64,000 nucleotides of DNA from Verticiella sediminum (GTDB taxonomy: Bacteria; Pseudomonadota; Gammaproteobacteria; Burkholderiales; Burkholderiaceae_B), in assembly GCF_007558815.1 (NCBI RefSeq), contig NZ_VLTJ01000039.1, forward strand, positions 186,001 to 250,000. Reading direction: 5' to 3'. Below the pieces are notes generated by a model. That model was given only the letters and a program-made list of their open reading frames with translations. It was not told the DNA's origin and made no database searches. The position numbers and the translations under genes were made by a program. Positions 18,225 to 26,485 of this stretch are shown piece after piece; positions within the stretch are counted from its first letter, which is position 1, and each line of letters opens with the position of its first letter.

Positions 18225-18362
18225 ATGCGCCGTATCAATCGCAACGCATCTTCCCGCCACACCGAGCGGCGTGGCGCCGTCCTCGCCGAGGCCTTGCTGG
18301 CCCTGGGGTGGGGCGCCATGATTCCCTGCCTGCTGCTGTTGGGCGGTGCGGTCGGGTTCTGA
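18225..18362 (+). CDS. Small membrane protein, 45 residues, unknown
   Basis: A short open frame encodes a basic N-terminus (MRRINRNASSRHTERRG) and one hydrophobic segment running to the C-terminus (ALLALGWGAMIPCLLLLGG). A GGAG ribosome-binding site sits about eight bases before the ATG, 14 bases after the radical SAM stop, so it could be co-transcribed and thus damage-induced. I do not recognise a family. The positive-inside charge and single membrane span resemble many small inner-membrane peptides. It may be real or a chance frame. Confidence 0.45.
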   Translation: MRRINRNASSRHTERRGAVLAEALLALGWGAMIPCLLLLGGAVGF

Positions 18363-18386
18363 CCGGCAGGCCGGCCCCCGGGGTTT

Positions 18387-18839
18387 TCAGAGGCCCAGGC
18401 TGCCATCCACCATCGCCAGCGATGCAACGACGACATGGGCCATGATGATGCTCATGCCGATCAGCAGGATGGCCATGGCCAGGATGACGGCTCCCCAACC
18501 GCTGCGCGACCTGCGTTGCTGGCTGGCGTTGTAGCGTGCGTCGAAGCGCTCGTCCGACATCAGGCACAATACCAGCGCCTCGACGAACCCCGCGACCAGC
18601 GGGACGAGCACCAGGTAGTACAGCAGTTGGTCATGCCAGGGCGCGGCTCGCAGCCACACGGTGGTCAGTATGGTCGCGGTGGCGAGCAAGGGCAGCCAGG
18701 CGTAGCGGCGGCCCAGATACCAGCCGTGCGCGCCCGCCCAGCCCAGGCAGAACGCGAGCAGGCCCGCCAAGGTCTTGTGGCGAAAGCCCCGGCTGGAATC
18801 GGTGCGTGTGGGCGTGGCGCTGAGCAGCGTATCGGTCAT
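18387..18839 (-). CDS. TM2 domain-containing membrane protein
   Basis: A 150-residue protein with four hydrophobic segments. The first two, joined by a short turn, form a TM2 domain ([20 protein letters not shown] then [14 protein letters not shown]), and two more spans follow ([19 protein letters not shown] and [20 protein letters not shown]). The start at 18839 gives the polar N-terminus [18 protein letters not shown]; the frame is open further upstream, but that sequence has no coding character. The function of TM2 proteins in bacteria is unknown. It is transcribed toward the small membrane peptide gene and away from rpsP. Confidence 0.75.
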   Translation of the reverse strand: MTDTLLSATPTRTDSSRGFRHKTLAGLLAFCLGWAGAHGWYLGRRYAWLPLLATATILTTVWLRAAPWHDQLLYYLVLVPLVAGFVEALVLCLMSDERFDARYNASQQRRSRSGWGAVILAMAILLIGMSIIMAHVVVASLAMVDGSLGL

Positions 18840-19061
18840 GTGTGCGCGGGCTGATTCATGGGTTGCCGGCCGCTGGCCGGGAAAGCCGGGGCGGGTGAGG
18901 GTCGAGATCCATCGGCCATCTTGCCGCAAGGCGGCGCAACGGGAAAGTGGCGCACGCCCTGCGCGCAGGGCAGGGCGCCTGCCGGGGCGGCCTTTTCGAC
19001 CCTCGGGCGTCGTGGGTACGTATGGGCGCTGTGGGCCCTGCAGGCCTGGCGAGCTTTCTTC

Positions 19062-19091
19062 TTGCCTCTGTCCAGGCTCGCAAGCTATACT
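19062..19091 (+). promoter_or_regulatory. Sigma-70 promoter for rpsP-rimM-trmD
   Basis: TTGCCT (19062-19067), an 18-base spacer and TATACT (19086-19091), 38 bases before the rpsP ATG. The position and quality fit the main promoter of a ribosomal protein operon. Confidence 0.65.
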
Positions 19092-19128
19092 AGCTGGCTT
19101 TGTCTTACACCAAATTAGGGGATTACCA

Positions 19129-19389
19129 ATGGTGGTGATTCGTTTGTCGCGCGGCGGCTCCAAGAAGCGCCCTTTCTACAACCTCGTTGCCGCTGATTCG
19201 CGCAACCGCCGTGACGGCCGCTTCATCGAGCGCGTGGGTTTTTACAACCCGCTCGCCCAGGAAGGTCAGGAAGGCCTGCGCATCGCGCTTGACCGCATCG
19301 AACACTGGACCAGCAATGGCGCCCAAGTGTCGCCGGCGGTTGCTCGCCTCGTGAAGGACTACGGCAAGAAGTCCGCTGCTGCTGCCTGA
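19129..19389 (+). CDS. rpsP: 30S ribosomal protein S16
   Basis: An 86-residue bS16, a small-subunit assembly protein that binds 16S rRNA early. [20 protein letters not shown] and [17 protein letters not shown] are near-universal signatures. The ATG at 19129 has AGGGGA upstream. It is first in the conserved order rpsP-rimM-trmD(-rplS), which couples 30S assembly to tRNA modification. Confidence 0.97.
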   Translation: MVVIRLSRGGSKKRPFYNLVAADSRNRRDGRFIERVGFYNPLAQEGQEGLRIALDRIEHWTSNGAQVSPAVARLVKDYGKKSAAAA

Positions 19390-19402
19390 TTGCAGGTCGG
19401 TC

Positions 19403-20005
19403 GTGCTGACTCAGTCCGGCGCCGTCCCCGCCGATCTCATCGAGCTGGGGCGCATCACAGGCGCGTACGGCGTGCACGGCTGGGTGAAGATCGAGCCGTA
19501 CGCGGCTCAGTCTGCGGTATTGCTGGGCGTGCGCCAGTGGTGGCTGGGGCGTGAAGCCGATGTGGCGGGCGGTGGTGCGGCTCAAGCCCCGCGGCCTGTG
19601 CGCGTCCTCCGTTCGCGTCCGCAGGGGAGTTCCATCGTCGCTCATCTCGAGGGCGTGGACGATCGTACCGTGGCCGAGGCGCTGAAGTCGCAGCGTGTCT
19701 GGGTGCCGCGTTCCACGTTTCCCGCACCGGATGACGATGAGTACTATTGGGTCGATCTGATCGGCTGCGCCGTCTGGGGCGTCGATGAGGCAGGCGGTCC
19801 GGTGATGCTCGGGTCTGTGGTCCAGGTGGCCGACAATGGCGCGCATGCGGTGCTCGAGGTCCAGCGGCTCTCGGAAGCCGGTGCGCCCGCCGTCGATGCC
19901 AAGGGCCGCCCGGTGACGATGCTCGTGCCTTTCGTCGAGGCTCACGTCGGCTCGGTCGATCTGGCCGAGCGCCGTATCGACACCGATTGGCCCGCGGATT
20001 TCTAA
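19403..20005 (+). CDS. rimM: Ribosome maturation factor RimM
   Basis: A 200-residue 30S-maturation factor that binds S19 and helps fold the 3' domain of 16S rRNA. The N-terminal RimM barrel ([20 protein letters not shown]) and C-terminal PRC barrel ([13 protein letters not shown], then [20 protein letters not shown]) are in order. The start codon is GTG at 19403, 13 bases after rpsP. An insertion rich in Gly and Ala near residue 53 is slightly longer than in the E. coli protein. Confidence 0.95.
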   Translation: MLTQSGAVPADLIELGRITGAYGVHGWVKIEPYAAQSAVLLGVRQWWLGREADVAGGGAAQAPRPVRVLRSRPQGSSIVAHLEGVDDRTVAEALKSQRVWVPRSTFPAPDDDEYYWVDLIGCAVWGVDEAGGPVMLGSVVQVADNGAHAVLEVQRLSEAGAPAVDAKGRPVTMLVPFVEAHVGSVDLAERRIDTDWPADF

Positions 20006-20021
20006 CGGCTGTACGCTGCGC

Positions 20022-20807
20022 ATGCGCTTGCGTTTCGATATCGTCACCTTGTTTCCCGAGATCTTCGATGCCGTGACGCGGCACGGAGTGACCGCGCGCG
20101 CCTGTCAGCGCGGGCTGTGGCAGATGCATGCCTGGAATCCGCGCGAAGTCACGACCGACGCGCATCGGACGGTCGATGACCGTCCGTATGGCGGCGGGCC
20201 AGGCATGGTGATGCTGGCCGATCCCTTGATCAAGTCGGTGCAGCGGGCCCGGGCGGCGCGTGCCGAAGCCGGCGCGCTGCAGGCCGCGCCCGTGATCCTG
20301 CTCAGCCCCACGGGGCGTCGGTTCGAGCAGTCCATGGCGCGGGATCTGGCCTCGTCCGAAGGTGCGATCCTGATCTGCGGCCGCTACGAAGGGGTGGACC
20401 AGCGCTTCATCGATGCCTGCGTCACCGACGAGTGGTCGCTGGGCGACTTCGTGCTGTCGGGCGGAGAGATCGGTGCCCTCGCGATCGTCGATGCCACCGT
20501 GCGCCTGCTACCCGGGGCGCTGAACCATGGCCAATCCGCGGTGCAGGATTCCTTCGATGCCGCGCTGTCGGGCATGCTCGATTGCCCTCACTACACCCGT
20601 CCCGAGGTCTATGAAGGGCAGGCGGTGCCTGCGCCTTTGCTGTCCGGCCACCACGCGCAGATCGCCCGCTGGCGTCGCGAGCAGTCGCTGCGCATCACCG
20701 CGCAGCGCCGGCCCGACCTGATCGCCGCGGCGCGCGCTGCAGGCACGCTGTCGGCGCAGGACGAGCGCTTTCTCGCCGAGCGCGGCCTGGCCCCGACCGA
20801 AGATTGA
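20022..20807 (+). CDS. trmD: tRNA (guanine-N1)-methyltransferase
   Basis: A 261-residue SPOUT-fold enzyme that methylates G37 of tRNAs reading CNN codons, preventing frameshifts. [19 protein letters not shown] at the N-terminus, [12 protein letters not shown], the knotted SAM site [16 protein letters not shown] and [12 protein letters not shown], and the C-terminal [10 protein letters not shown] are diagnostic. It follows rimM by 16 bases. After it comes a 332-base gap with its own promoter before rplS. Confidence 0.97.
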   Translation: MRLRFDIVTLFPEIFDAVTRHGVTARACQRGLWQMHAWNPREVTTDAHRTVDDRPYGGGPGMVMLADPLIKSVQRARAARAEAGALQAAPVILLSPTGRRFEQSMARDLASSEGAILICGRYEGVDQRFIDACVTDEWSLGDFVLSGGEIGALAIVDATVRLLPGALNHGQSAVQDSFDAALSGMLDCPHYTRPEVYEGQAVPAPLLSGHHAQIARWRREQSLRITAQRRPDLIAAARAAGTLSAQDERFLAERGLAPTED

Positions 20808-21139
20808 GGCCGGGCTTGCCGGGCTGCGGCTGTGGGGCCGGCCCGGATTGCCCCGTCGGTAGCGAGTGCCGGCGAGCGTCGGATGCCTGCCGTCTTCGGA
20901 GCGCACGTCTATAGCATCGCTTGGCAGTCTCGGCAGCGCAATGCTAGAATTGCGAGTTGTCCTTTAATCAACCCCCATCCTATGCGGGCGCTCTTGCGCG
21001 TTGCGGATCGGGCAAGACCGGCAGGCTGCACGGCTTTCGTCGCGGTACTGCTTTTTGCCTTCTCCCCTTGCGCATCCTGGCAAGCCAATAGCCTGGCAGG
21101 CCGGTTCTTCGCGGCCCGCACGATGGTATCGGAGTCATC
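20808..21139 (+). other. Intergenic and leader region between trmD and rplS
   Basis: A 332-base stretch holding a promoter at 20921-20950 and then about 180 bases of rplS leader. An open frame of 53 codons (ATG 20982) runs through the leader and ends by overlapping the rplS start codon (ATGA); it has no ribosome-binding site and I do not call it a gene. No known L19-binding structure is recognisable by eye. Confidence 0.5.
20921..20950 (+). promoter_or_regulatory. Promoter for rplS
   Basis: TTGGCA (20921-20926), an 18-base spacer and TAGAAT (20945-20950). A 6-bp inverted repeat, CGCAAT/ATTGCG (20937-20942, 20949-20954), brackets the -10 element and could be an operator. Confidence 0.55.
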
Positions 21140-21535
21140 ATGAATCTCATCCAGATTCTCGAGCAGGAAGAAGTGGCTCGCCTCACCGAAGGCAAGGCCA
21201 TTCCCGAATTCGGTCCTGGCGACACGGTCGTCGTCAGCGTCAACGTCGTCGAAGGCAGCCGCAAGCGTGTGCAGGCCTACGAAGGCGTGGTGATCGGCCG
21301 CCGCAATCGTGGCCTCAACTCGTCCTTCATCGTCCGCAAGATTTCCTCGGGCGAAGCGGTCGAGCGTACCTTCCAGCTCTACTCCCCGCAGATCGCCTCG
21401 ATCGAAGTCAAGCGTCGCGGCGACGTGCGTCGCGCCAAGCTCTACTACCTGCGCGAGCGCTCGGGCAAGTCGGCGCGCATCAAGGAAAAGCTGGTGCGCA
21501 AGGCTGCCAAGACCGTGGCTGCTCCCGCCCAGTAA
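21140..21535 (+). CDS. rplS: 50S ribosomal protein L19
   Basis: A 131-residue bL19, located at the subunit interface near h14 of 16S r[38 protein letters not shown] and [20 protein letters not shown] are canonical. A GGAG ribosome-binding site precedes the ATG. In many proteobacteria it directly follows trmD; here it has its own promoter and leader. A strong terminator follows at 21587. Confidence 0.97.
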   Translation: MNLIQILEQEEVARLTEGKAIPEFGPGDTVVVSVNVVEGSRKRVQAYEGVVIGRRNRGLNSSFIVRKISSGEAVERTFQLYSPQIASIEVKRRGDVRRAKLYYLRERSGKSARIKEKLVRKAAKTVAAPAQ

Positions 21536-21586
21536 GCGGGCTCGCACCGTCGGCCGCAACTGCCTGGTCATCTGCGGCCGTGTGCT

Positions 21587-21614
21587 AAAAGGTACCCGCT
21601 TGGGTACCTTTTTT
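21587..21614 (+). terminator. Intrinsic terminator after rplS
   Basis: AAAAGGTACCC and GGGTACCTTTT pair perfectly around a GCTT loop, and the T-run continues to 21614. It is 51 bases after the rplS stop. Confidence 0.92.
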
Positions 21615-21640
21615 CATTGCATCGACGGTTTTTGCCGTAG

Positions 21641-21713
21641 GGCCGCGCCCAGGGCAAAAAGCGCTCCCTTGGGAGGCAGAAGCCGAAGGCGCAGCGCGGG
21701 GGCCCTTTTTTTT
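21641..21713. repeat. Intergenic repeat element, copy 2 of the C-run type
   Basis: Same layout as the element at 10592: a GCAAAAAGCGC start, the hairpin CTCCCTTGGGAG, then CCGAAGGCGCAGCG, GGGGGCCC and a run of T residues. It is followed after five bases by a near-identical copy. Confidence 0.65.
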
Positions 21714-21718
21714 CCGCC

Positions 21719-21793
21719 GGGCCGCCCCAAGGCAAAAAAGCGCCCCCTTGGGGGGCAGCAAGCCGAAGGCGCAGCGTGGGGGCCCTTTTTTTT
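21719..21793. repeat. Intergenic repeat element, copy 3 of the C-run type
   Basis: A tandem neighbour of the 21641 copy: GCAAAAAAGCGCCCCC, the hairpin CCCCCTTGGGGG, GCCGAAGGCGCAGCGTGGGGG and eight T residues. Its end is only 28 bases upstream of the Nudix start codon, so it forms part of that gene's untranslated leader or terminates upstream transcription. Confidence 0.65.
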
Positions 21794-21821
21794 CTCCGCT
21801 TTTTCTTCATCCCAATCATCC

Positions 21822-22502
21822 ATGTCGAGCAAGGCGCCTTCCATCTTCAATCCTGCGGACCAGCCCTGGACGGTCGACAGCGAAGGTCTGGGGCCGGTGC
21901 CGGCGACGGCGCTGACGCCACAGGCGCTGCGGCTGCGCTTTCGCAGTCCGCCCATGTGGGCGCCCGAAAATGCGGACGAAAGCCGGCGGCACCGGCTGGC
22001 CGACGGGCTGATCGACGCCGCCGTCCTGGTCCCGCTCATCGAGCGCCCGGATGGCCTCAACGTCTTGCTGACGCAGCGCACGGCGCACTTGAACAACCAT
22101 GCCGGCCAGATCGCCTTTCCGGGTGGCCGCGCGCAGCCCTCCGACGCGAACGAGGTGGACACCGCGCTGCGCGAGACGGAGGAGGAAACCGGCCTTACGC
22201 GCGAGCACGTCGACGTGCTGGGCGAACTGCCCGACTACCTGACCTCCACCGGTTTTCGCGTCACGCCCGTGGTGGGCCTGGCCAAGCCGGATTTCACGCT
22301 GGCCCACGATCCCTTCGAGGTGGCCGACGTGTTCGAAGTCCCCCTGGCTTTCCTGATGGACCCGGCGAATCATCGCCTGCACACGGCGAGCATGGTCGAT
22401 GGCATCCCGCGCCGCTACTATTCGATCCCGTATGGCGAGCGCTTCATCTGGGGCGCGACGGCCGGCATGCTGCGCAACCTTTATCACATGCTGCGTGCGT
22501 GA
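21822..22502 (+). CDS. Nudix hydrolase, CoA pyrophosphatase (NudL) type
   Basis: A 226-residue Nudix enzyme. The Nudix box is GGRAQPSDANEVDTALRETE followed by EETGL, with the longer form seen in CoA/ADP-ribose pyrophosphatases, and the UPF0035-like stretch LLTQRTAHLNNHAGQIAFPG lies before it. Members hydrolyse CoA to 3',5'-ADP and phosphopantetheine. The ATG at 21822 follows the repeat element; no clear ribosome-binding site is present (CTTCATCCCAATCATCC). The stop overlaps a GTG that opens the repeat-derived mini-ORF. Confidence 0.9.
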   Translation: MSSKAPSIFNPADQPWTVDSEGLGPVPATALTPQALRLRFRSPPMWAPENADESRRHRLADGLIDAAVLVPLIERPDGLNVLLTQRTAHLNNHAGQIAFPGGRAQPSDANEVDTALRETEEETGLTREHVDVLGELPDYLTSTGFRVTPVVGLAKPDFTLAHDPFEVADVFEVPLAFLMDPANHRLHTASMVDGIPRRYYSIPYGERFIWGATAGMLRNLYHMLRA

Positions 22503-22579
22503 GCGCCCCGCCCGGCCGCCCGAAGGGGCGCGATTCCTCCCGTGGGGAGGATGTCGCGCAGCGACAGGAGGGCACACCC
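22499..22579. repeat. 81-bp tandem repeat, copy 1
   Basis: First of two direct 81-bp units. It contains three small hairpins: GCCC-GAA-GGGGC, CCTCCC-GT-GGGGAGG and TGTCGC-GCA-GCGACA. It differs from copy 2 at three single bases plus the last nine. Confidence 0.85.
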
Positions 22580-22663
22580 ATGAGCGCCCCGCCCGGCTGC
22601 CCGAAGGGGCGCGACTCCTCCCGTGGGGAGGATGTCGCGCAGCGACAGGAGATACGCCAGTGA
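22499..22663 (+). CDS. Repeat-derived mini-ORF, 54 residues, coupled to both neighbours
   Basis: An open frame made entirely of two 27-codon repeats, each encoding (V/M)SAPPG(R/C)PKGRDSSRG followed by EDVAQRQE. It opens with GTG overlapping the Nudix stop (GTGA) and its TGA overlaps the GTG start of the DUF167 gene (again GTGA). Each repeat ends in CGACAGGAG, which gives the second copy's ATG and the downstream gene a ribosome-binding site. The peptide is strongly charged and has no recognisable fold. It may simply be a translated spacer that keeps ribosomes running between the flanking genes. Confidence 0.4.
   Translation: MSAPPGRPKGRDSSRGEDVAQRQEGTPMSAPPGCPKGRDSSRGEDVAQRQEIRQ
22580..22660. 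repeat. 81-bp tandem repeat, copy 2
   Basis: Second 81-bp unit, directly abutting copy 1. The GCGCAGCG core and C-run/G-run hairpins resemble the three T-flanked elements at 10592, 21641 and 21719, suggesting one wider repeat family. Confidence 0.85.
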
Positions 22664-22989
22664 ACACGCCGAGCTGGCTCGCCCGTAGCGGCGACGCCTG
22701 GGTGCTGGTCCTGCACGTACAGCCAGGGGCGCGCCGCACAGAGGTGCAGGGCCGGCATGGCGATGCGCTCAAGCTGCGCCTGGCCGCGCCGCCCGTCGAC
22801 GGCAAGGCGAATGCCGAGCTGATCCGCTTCGTGGCGCAGCGCCTGGCCGTGCCGCGCACCGCCGTGACCCTGGTCGCCGGCCAGACGTCGCGCAGCAAGC
22901 GCCTGAGCGTGGACGCCGGCGCGCTGCCCGAGGCCAGCGCCGTGGTGTCAGCCCTGTGGGACGATGATCGGCTCGGCCCGCTGGGCTGA
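22660..22989 (+). CDS. DUF167 (YggU) family protein
   Basis: A 109-residue protein of the DUF167/UPF0235 family. The signature is LVLHVQPGARRTEVQGRHGD, then LRLAAPPVDGKANAELIRF and TLVAGQTSRSKRLSV. The family is a small alpha/beta fold of unknown function. The start is GTG at 22660 with AGGAG supplied by the end of the 81-bp repeat. Its 3' end overlaps the 3' end of the convergent FUSC gene by 42 bases. Confidence 0.85.
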   Translation: MNTPSWLARSGDAWVLVLHVQPGARRTEVQGRHGDALKLRLAAPPVDGKANAELIRFVAQRLAVPRTAVTLVAGQTSRSKRLSVDAGALPEASAVVSALWDDDRLGPLG

Positions 22990-25305
22990 GAACGCCGGGG
23001 TGGTTCCGGGCGAAGCCTGCACGGCATAGGCGTCCTCGCGTACCCGCTGCACTGTGCGCATCATCTGTCGCAACTGGTGCGTGAGATGGGCCGTCTCGAA
23101 GGCCGGCACGGCGGGGTCGTCCGGATTCGGCGGGCTCAGGGCGGCAAGCGGCTCCAGCGCCTTGGCCACCGGCGGCAAGAGTTCCGGGCCGAACTCCGGC
23201 GCGGGCGCCGGCGCAGCGTCCGCGGGAGCGGGGCCGGCGCTGGTGCCCACGAGCAGTGTCTCGGCCTGGCGCAGCGATTCGTCCATGGCGTCGAGCAGGC
23301 GCCTGAGTTCCGCAGGCTGCTCATCTTCCGGTCCGACCACGCGAAACAGCGGCATCGTGGAGGATATCTGCGCGGCCAGCATGTGGTTCTGCACCAGCAG
23401 GTCGTTGAGATACCCGGTCGCGATGCGCTTGGACTTGGGCTCGGCCATCATCCGGTAGAAGGCGTCGGCGAAATTGGCGAAGGCGGTATGGGCATTGCGC
23501 CGCGCCAGCCGCCAGGTGACGTCGTTGCGCGGCTCCGGCGTGCGGGCCTGGCCCTCCGGCAGCGGCGGCGGTTGCCGGCACACTTGCAGCAGGCGGCGGT
23601 TGGCCGCGACCGAAGCGCGTGCCAGCGACAGGATGGAGCGGTTCTCCCAGTGGGGCAGGACGTAGCTGAACGCCCAGACCAGCAGCGAGCCGACCAGGGC
23701 GTCGAGTGCGCGCTCTCCCACCACCATCAGCGACCCGGGCGCGAGGAAGTGAAAGGACAGCAGCACCAGCATGGTGTTGAAGATCGCGCTGACCAGGTAG
23801 TTGATGGGCTGGAAGCTGTTGTTCAGGATCGAGGCGACCAGCATCACCGCGAGCAGGGCCTTGGGGCTCTGCGTGGCGGCCATCACCGCCGCCGTCAGCG
23901 CGCAGCCGATGATGGTGCCGAGCAGGCGGCGCTGGTTGCGCTGCGAGGACAGCGCAAAGCCCGGCTTCATGATGACGAGGATGGTGAGCACGATCCAGTA
24001 GCCGTGGCCGCCGAAATCGAGCTGCAGCAGACGCGCGCCATGGTCGAGCAGCCAGGCGAAGGCCAGGCCCGCGCTCACGGTCAATGAGAGCCGGATGGCG
24101 TAGCGCAGATGCGGCGAGGAGAGCTTCAGGTTGCTCGTGAAGCGCGACAGGCTGATGGCCTCGCGCGAGATGAACGGCGTGAGCGAGCCTTCCGTGCCCA
24201 GCAGCAGCTCGGTCGAGCCGGCGCCGCGCACGTGGGCGCGCATGCGCTCGACCAGGCGGGCGGCGGTGCGCAGGCGGCGCAGGATCTGCACCACCACGAC
24301 CCAGGCCTCGGGCGAAGCCTGCGGGAAATCCTTGCGCTTGAGCAGCACGGTCTCGTATTCGAGCGCGCGCAACTCGGCCTTGATGGAGGTGCTGCGATTC
24401 ACCGGCCGGCCGCCACCCACGGCCATGCCGATGTTGTCCAGTTCGCGGGCGAGCTTGACGAGGGCGTCGCGGGCGAACAGCATCAGGTCGGCATCGCCCA
24501 GCGCGCGGCGCAGCACATCGTAGTCGGTGTAGGTGGCGAGCATGGTCTCCTGCAGGTCGACCATGTCGAGAAAGATGTTGCCGAGCTGCACGCGGCGCGG
24601 GTCGGGATTGTCGCGGTCGATCCGGCTGACTTCGCGCAGGATCAGGTCGCGCGCGGCCTGCTGCTGTTCCGCCAGGGCCGACTGGGCGGGGATCAGGCTC
24701 CGATAGCTGCTCTGCAGGTCCAGCCCCGCATCGTAGAACGGTGCCTTGGCGCGGATGTAGTCGGCGGTGGCAAAGAGCGCCACCGCCAGCGCCTGGCGTT
24801 CGTCGCGCAGCCGGGCCAGATGCGAGACGGTCACGCTGAAGGCCGTGTACCAAAGGCTTCCGCCCAGGGTGGCGAGAGCGTGCCAGGCCGCCACCGTGGG
24901 CGTGACGCTCGCATGCATGGTCAGCGTCATCAGCAGCAGGCAGGCGAAGCCGATCAACCCGCCCTTGCGGCCGAAGGCCGAGAACATGCCGAAGAAGAAG
25001 GTCTGGGCCAGCACCGCGAACAGGAGCAGGGCGGGCCAGGACGTGGCCACGCCGGTGATCAGGGCGGCCAGCGTGCCCAGCAGGGCGCAGCCCAGCATGC
25101 CGTTCAGCCGGTGCTGCAGCGGGCCCGGCTGGTCGATCACCGAGACGCACAAGGCGCCGAAGGCGGCCGCCATGCCCATTACCGGCTGATCGAACACGCC
25201 GATGCCGATGAATGGCGGCAACAGGATGCCGATCGATTGGCGCAGGCCGTTGGTCAGGTAATGACCATAGATAAACTTGCGGATGCCGGCGCGGGGGTTT
25301 TCCAT
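22948..25305 (-). CDS. FUSC/YccS-type inner-membrane transporter protein
   Basis: A 785-residue membrane protein with two bundles of about five to six transmembrane helices (roughly residues 20-160 and 405-530), each followed by a long soluble region. This is the fusaric-acid-resistance/aromatic-acid-exporter layout, without the usual periplasmic adaptor gene nearby. HYLTNGLRQSIGILLPPFIG opens the first bundle, and the second begins near HLRYAIRLSLTVSAGLAFAW. The C-terminus is Pro/Ala-rich and ends in a helical tail. The start at 25305 matches orthologues. Export of aromatic or toxic acids is inferred. It lies downstream of the quinone oxidoreductase on the same strand, with a gap of about 60 bases. 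Confidence 0.85.
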   Translation of the reverse strand: MENPRAGIRKFIYGHYLTNGLRQSIGILLPPFIGIGVFDQPVMGMAAAFGALCVSVIDQPGPLQHRLNGMLGCALLGTLAALITGVATSWPALLLFAVLAQTFFFGMFSAFGRKGGLIGFACLLLMTLTMHASVTPTVAAWHALATLGGSLWYTAFSVTVSHLARLRDERQALAVALFATADYIRAKAPFYDAGLDLQSSYRSLIPAQSALAEQQQAARDLILREVSRIDRDNPDPRRVQLGNIFLDMVDLQETMLATYTDYDVLRRALGDADLMLFARDALVKLARELDNIGMAVGGGRPVNRSTSIKAELRALEYETVLLKRKDFPQASPEAWVVVVQILRRLRTAARLVERMRAHVRGAGSTELLLGTEGSLTPFISREAISLSRFTSNLKLSSPHLRYAIRLSLTVSAGLAFAWLLDHGARLLQLDFGGHGYWIVLTILVIMKPGFALSSQRNQRRLLGTIIGCALTAAVMAATQSPKALLAVMLVASILNNSFQPINYLVSAIFNTMLVLLSFHFLAPGSLMVVGERALDALVGSLLVWAFSYVLPHWENRSILSLARASVAANRRLLQVCRQPPPLPEGQARTPEPRNDVTWRLARRNAHTAFANFADAFYRMMAEPKSKRIATGYLNDLLVQNHMLAAQISSTMPLFRVVGPEDEQPAELRRLLDAMDESLRQAETLLVGTSAGPAPADAAPAPAPEFGPELLPPVAKALEPLAALSPPNPDDPAVPAFETAHLTHQLRQMMRTVQRVREDAYAVQASPGTTPAFSAQRAEPIIVPQG

Positions 25306-25364
25306 GGGTGCTGCGCCGCGCGCCTGGCGCGCGGCAGGTAGTCGATGCGGGTAGGGGGCGTTCG

Positions 25365-26345
25365 TCAGAGTTCGAGCATGATCTTGCCGATGTGTCGGGA
25401 CGACTCCATCAGCTCGTGGGCGGCAACGGCGTCCTCGAGCGCGAACGTGCGAAAGACGTGCGGCTTGAGCTTGCCCTGGCCGAACAGCGGCCACACCCGC
25501 TCGCGCAGCGCGGCGGCGATCGCGGCCTTGTCCTCGACGCTGCGCGGGCGCAGCGTCGAGCCGGTGAAGGTGAGCCGGCGCGCCATGATCGGCACGGCGT
25601 CGAAGTCCGGCACCTTGCTGCCGTTCAGGAAGGCGATGTTGACCAGGCGGCCCTCGATGGCAAGCGAGCGCAGGTTCTTCATGGTGTAATCGCCGCCCAC
25701 CATGTCGAGAATGACATTGACGCCCTGCTTGCCGGTGTCGGCCCAGACGCGGGCGGCCCAGTCCTCTTCCCGGTAGTTGTACGCCACGTCGGCGCCGTTG
25801 GCCCGGCAGTAGTCGGCCTTCTCGGCGTTGCCGACGGTCGTATAGACCTTGGCGCCGAAAGCCTTGGCCAGTTGCAGGGCCGTGAGGCCGATGCCGCTGG
25901 AGCCGCCGTGCACCAGGATGCTCTCGCCCGGCTGCAGGCGGGCCCGGTCGAACACGTTGGTCCAGACCGTGAAGAAGTTCTCGGGCAGCGAGGCCGCTTC
26001 GAGCAGGCTCAGGCCGTCGGGCACCGGCAGGCAGTGCGTCGCCGGCGCGACGCAGAACTCGGCGTAGCCGCCGCCCGGGGTGAGGGCGCAGACTTCGTCG
26101 CCCACCTTCCACTGGGTGACGCCTGCGCCGAGCTTGGCGATGCGCCCGGCCACCTCGAGGCCCAGCACCGGGGACGCGCCGGGCGGGGGCGGATAGCTGC
26201 CGGCGCGCTGTGCGACGTCCGGCCGGTTGACGCCGGCGTAGCGCACCTCGATCAGCACATCGCCCGGGCCGGGCTCGGGCGCGGGCATGTCGGCAAGCTT
26301 CATCACGTCGGCTTTGCCGCACGGTTGGTGGTCTATGTAGCGCAT
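25365..26345 (-). CDS. NAD(P)H-quinone oxidoreductase, PIG3/zinc-free MDR family
   Basis: A 326-residue medium-chain reductase that lacks the zinc ligands of alcohol dehydrogenases. The N-terminus MRYIDHQPCGKADVMKLADM, VRYAGVNRPDVAQRAGSYPPPPGASPVLGLE and the Rossmann turn ILVHGGSSGIGLTALQLAKA are typical of the PIG3-type quinone reductases. It is expected to reduce quinones or small enones with NADPH. ATG 26345 has GAGAGGA upstream and fits the family start. It is divergent from the rimP-nusA operon. Confidence 0.9.
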   Translation of the reverse strand: MRYIDHQPCGKADVMKLADMPAPEPGPGDVLIEVRYAGVNRPDVAQRAGSYPPPPGASPVLGLEVAGRIAKLGAGVTQWKVGDEVCALTPGGGYAEFCVAPATHCLPVPDGLSLLEAASLPENFFTVWTNVFDRARLQPGESILVHGGSSGIGLTALQLAKAFGAKVYTTVGNAEKADYCRANGADVAYNYREEDWAARVWADTGKQGVNVILDMVGGDYTMKNLRSLAIEGRLVNIAFLNGSKVPDFDAVPIMARRLTFTGSTLRPRSVEDKAAIAAALRERVWPLFGQGKLKPHVFRTFALEDAVAAHELMESSRHIGKIMLEL

Positions 26346-26456
26346 GCGCAGAAATCCTCTCGACAGGGTTGAGATTCCGAAGGCAGCCGTCAACTATACC
26401 CTTGCCTCGCCCCCGGGATCGAGTCGCGCGTCATGGCGGTGCAAGCGCGTAATGAC

Positions 26457-26485
26457 TTGATGGGAAAACCATTTTCAGCTAGAAT
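26457..26485 (+). promoter_or_regulatory. Sigma-70 promoter of the nusA operon
   Basis: TTGATG (26457-26462), a 17-base spacer, and TAGAAT (26480-26485). It predicts a leader of nearly 400 bases before rimP. Confidence 0.65.

Noticed and set aside
20982-21143. A 53-codon frame in the rplS leader as a gene
   Set aside because: It has no ribosome-binding site and no family similarity; it is kept only as a finding because of its ATGA overlap.
22499-22660. Two direct repeats considered as a minimal CRISPR
   Set aside because: The units abut with no spacers, contain several hairpins and are coding; there are no cas genes.
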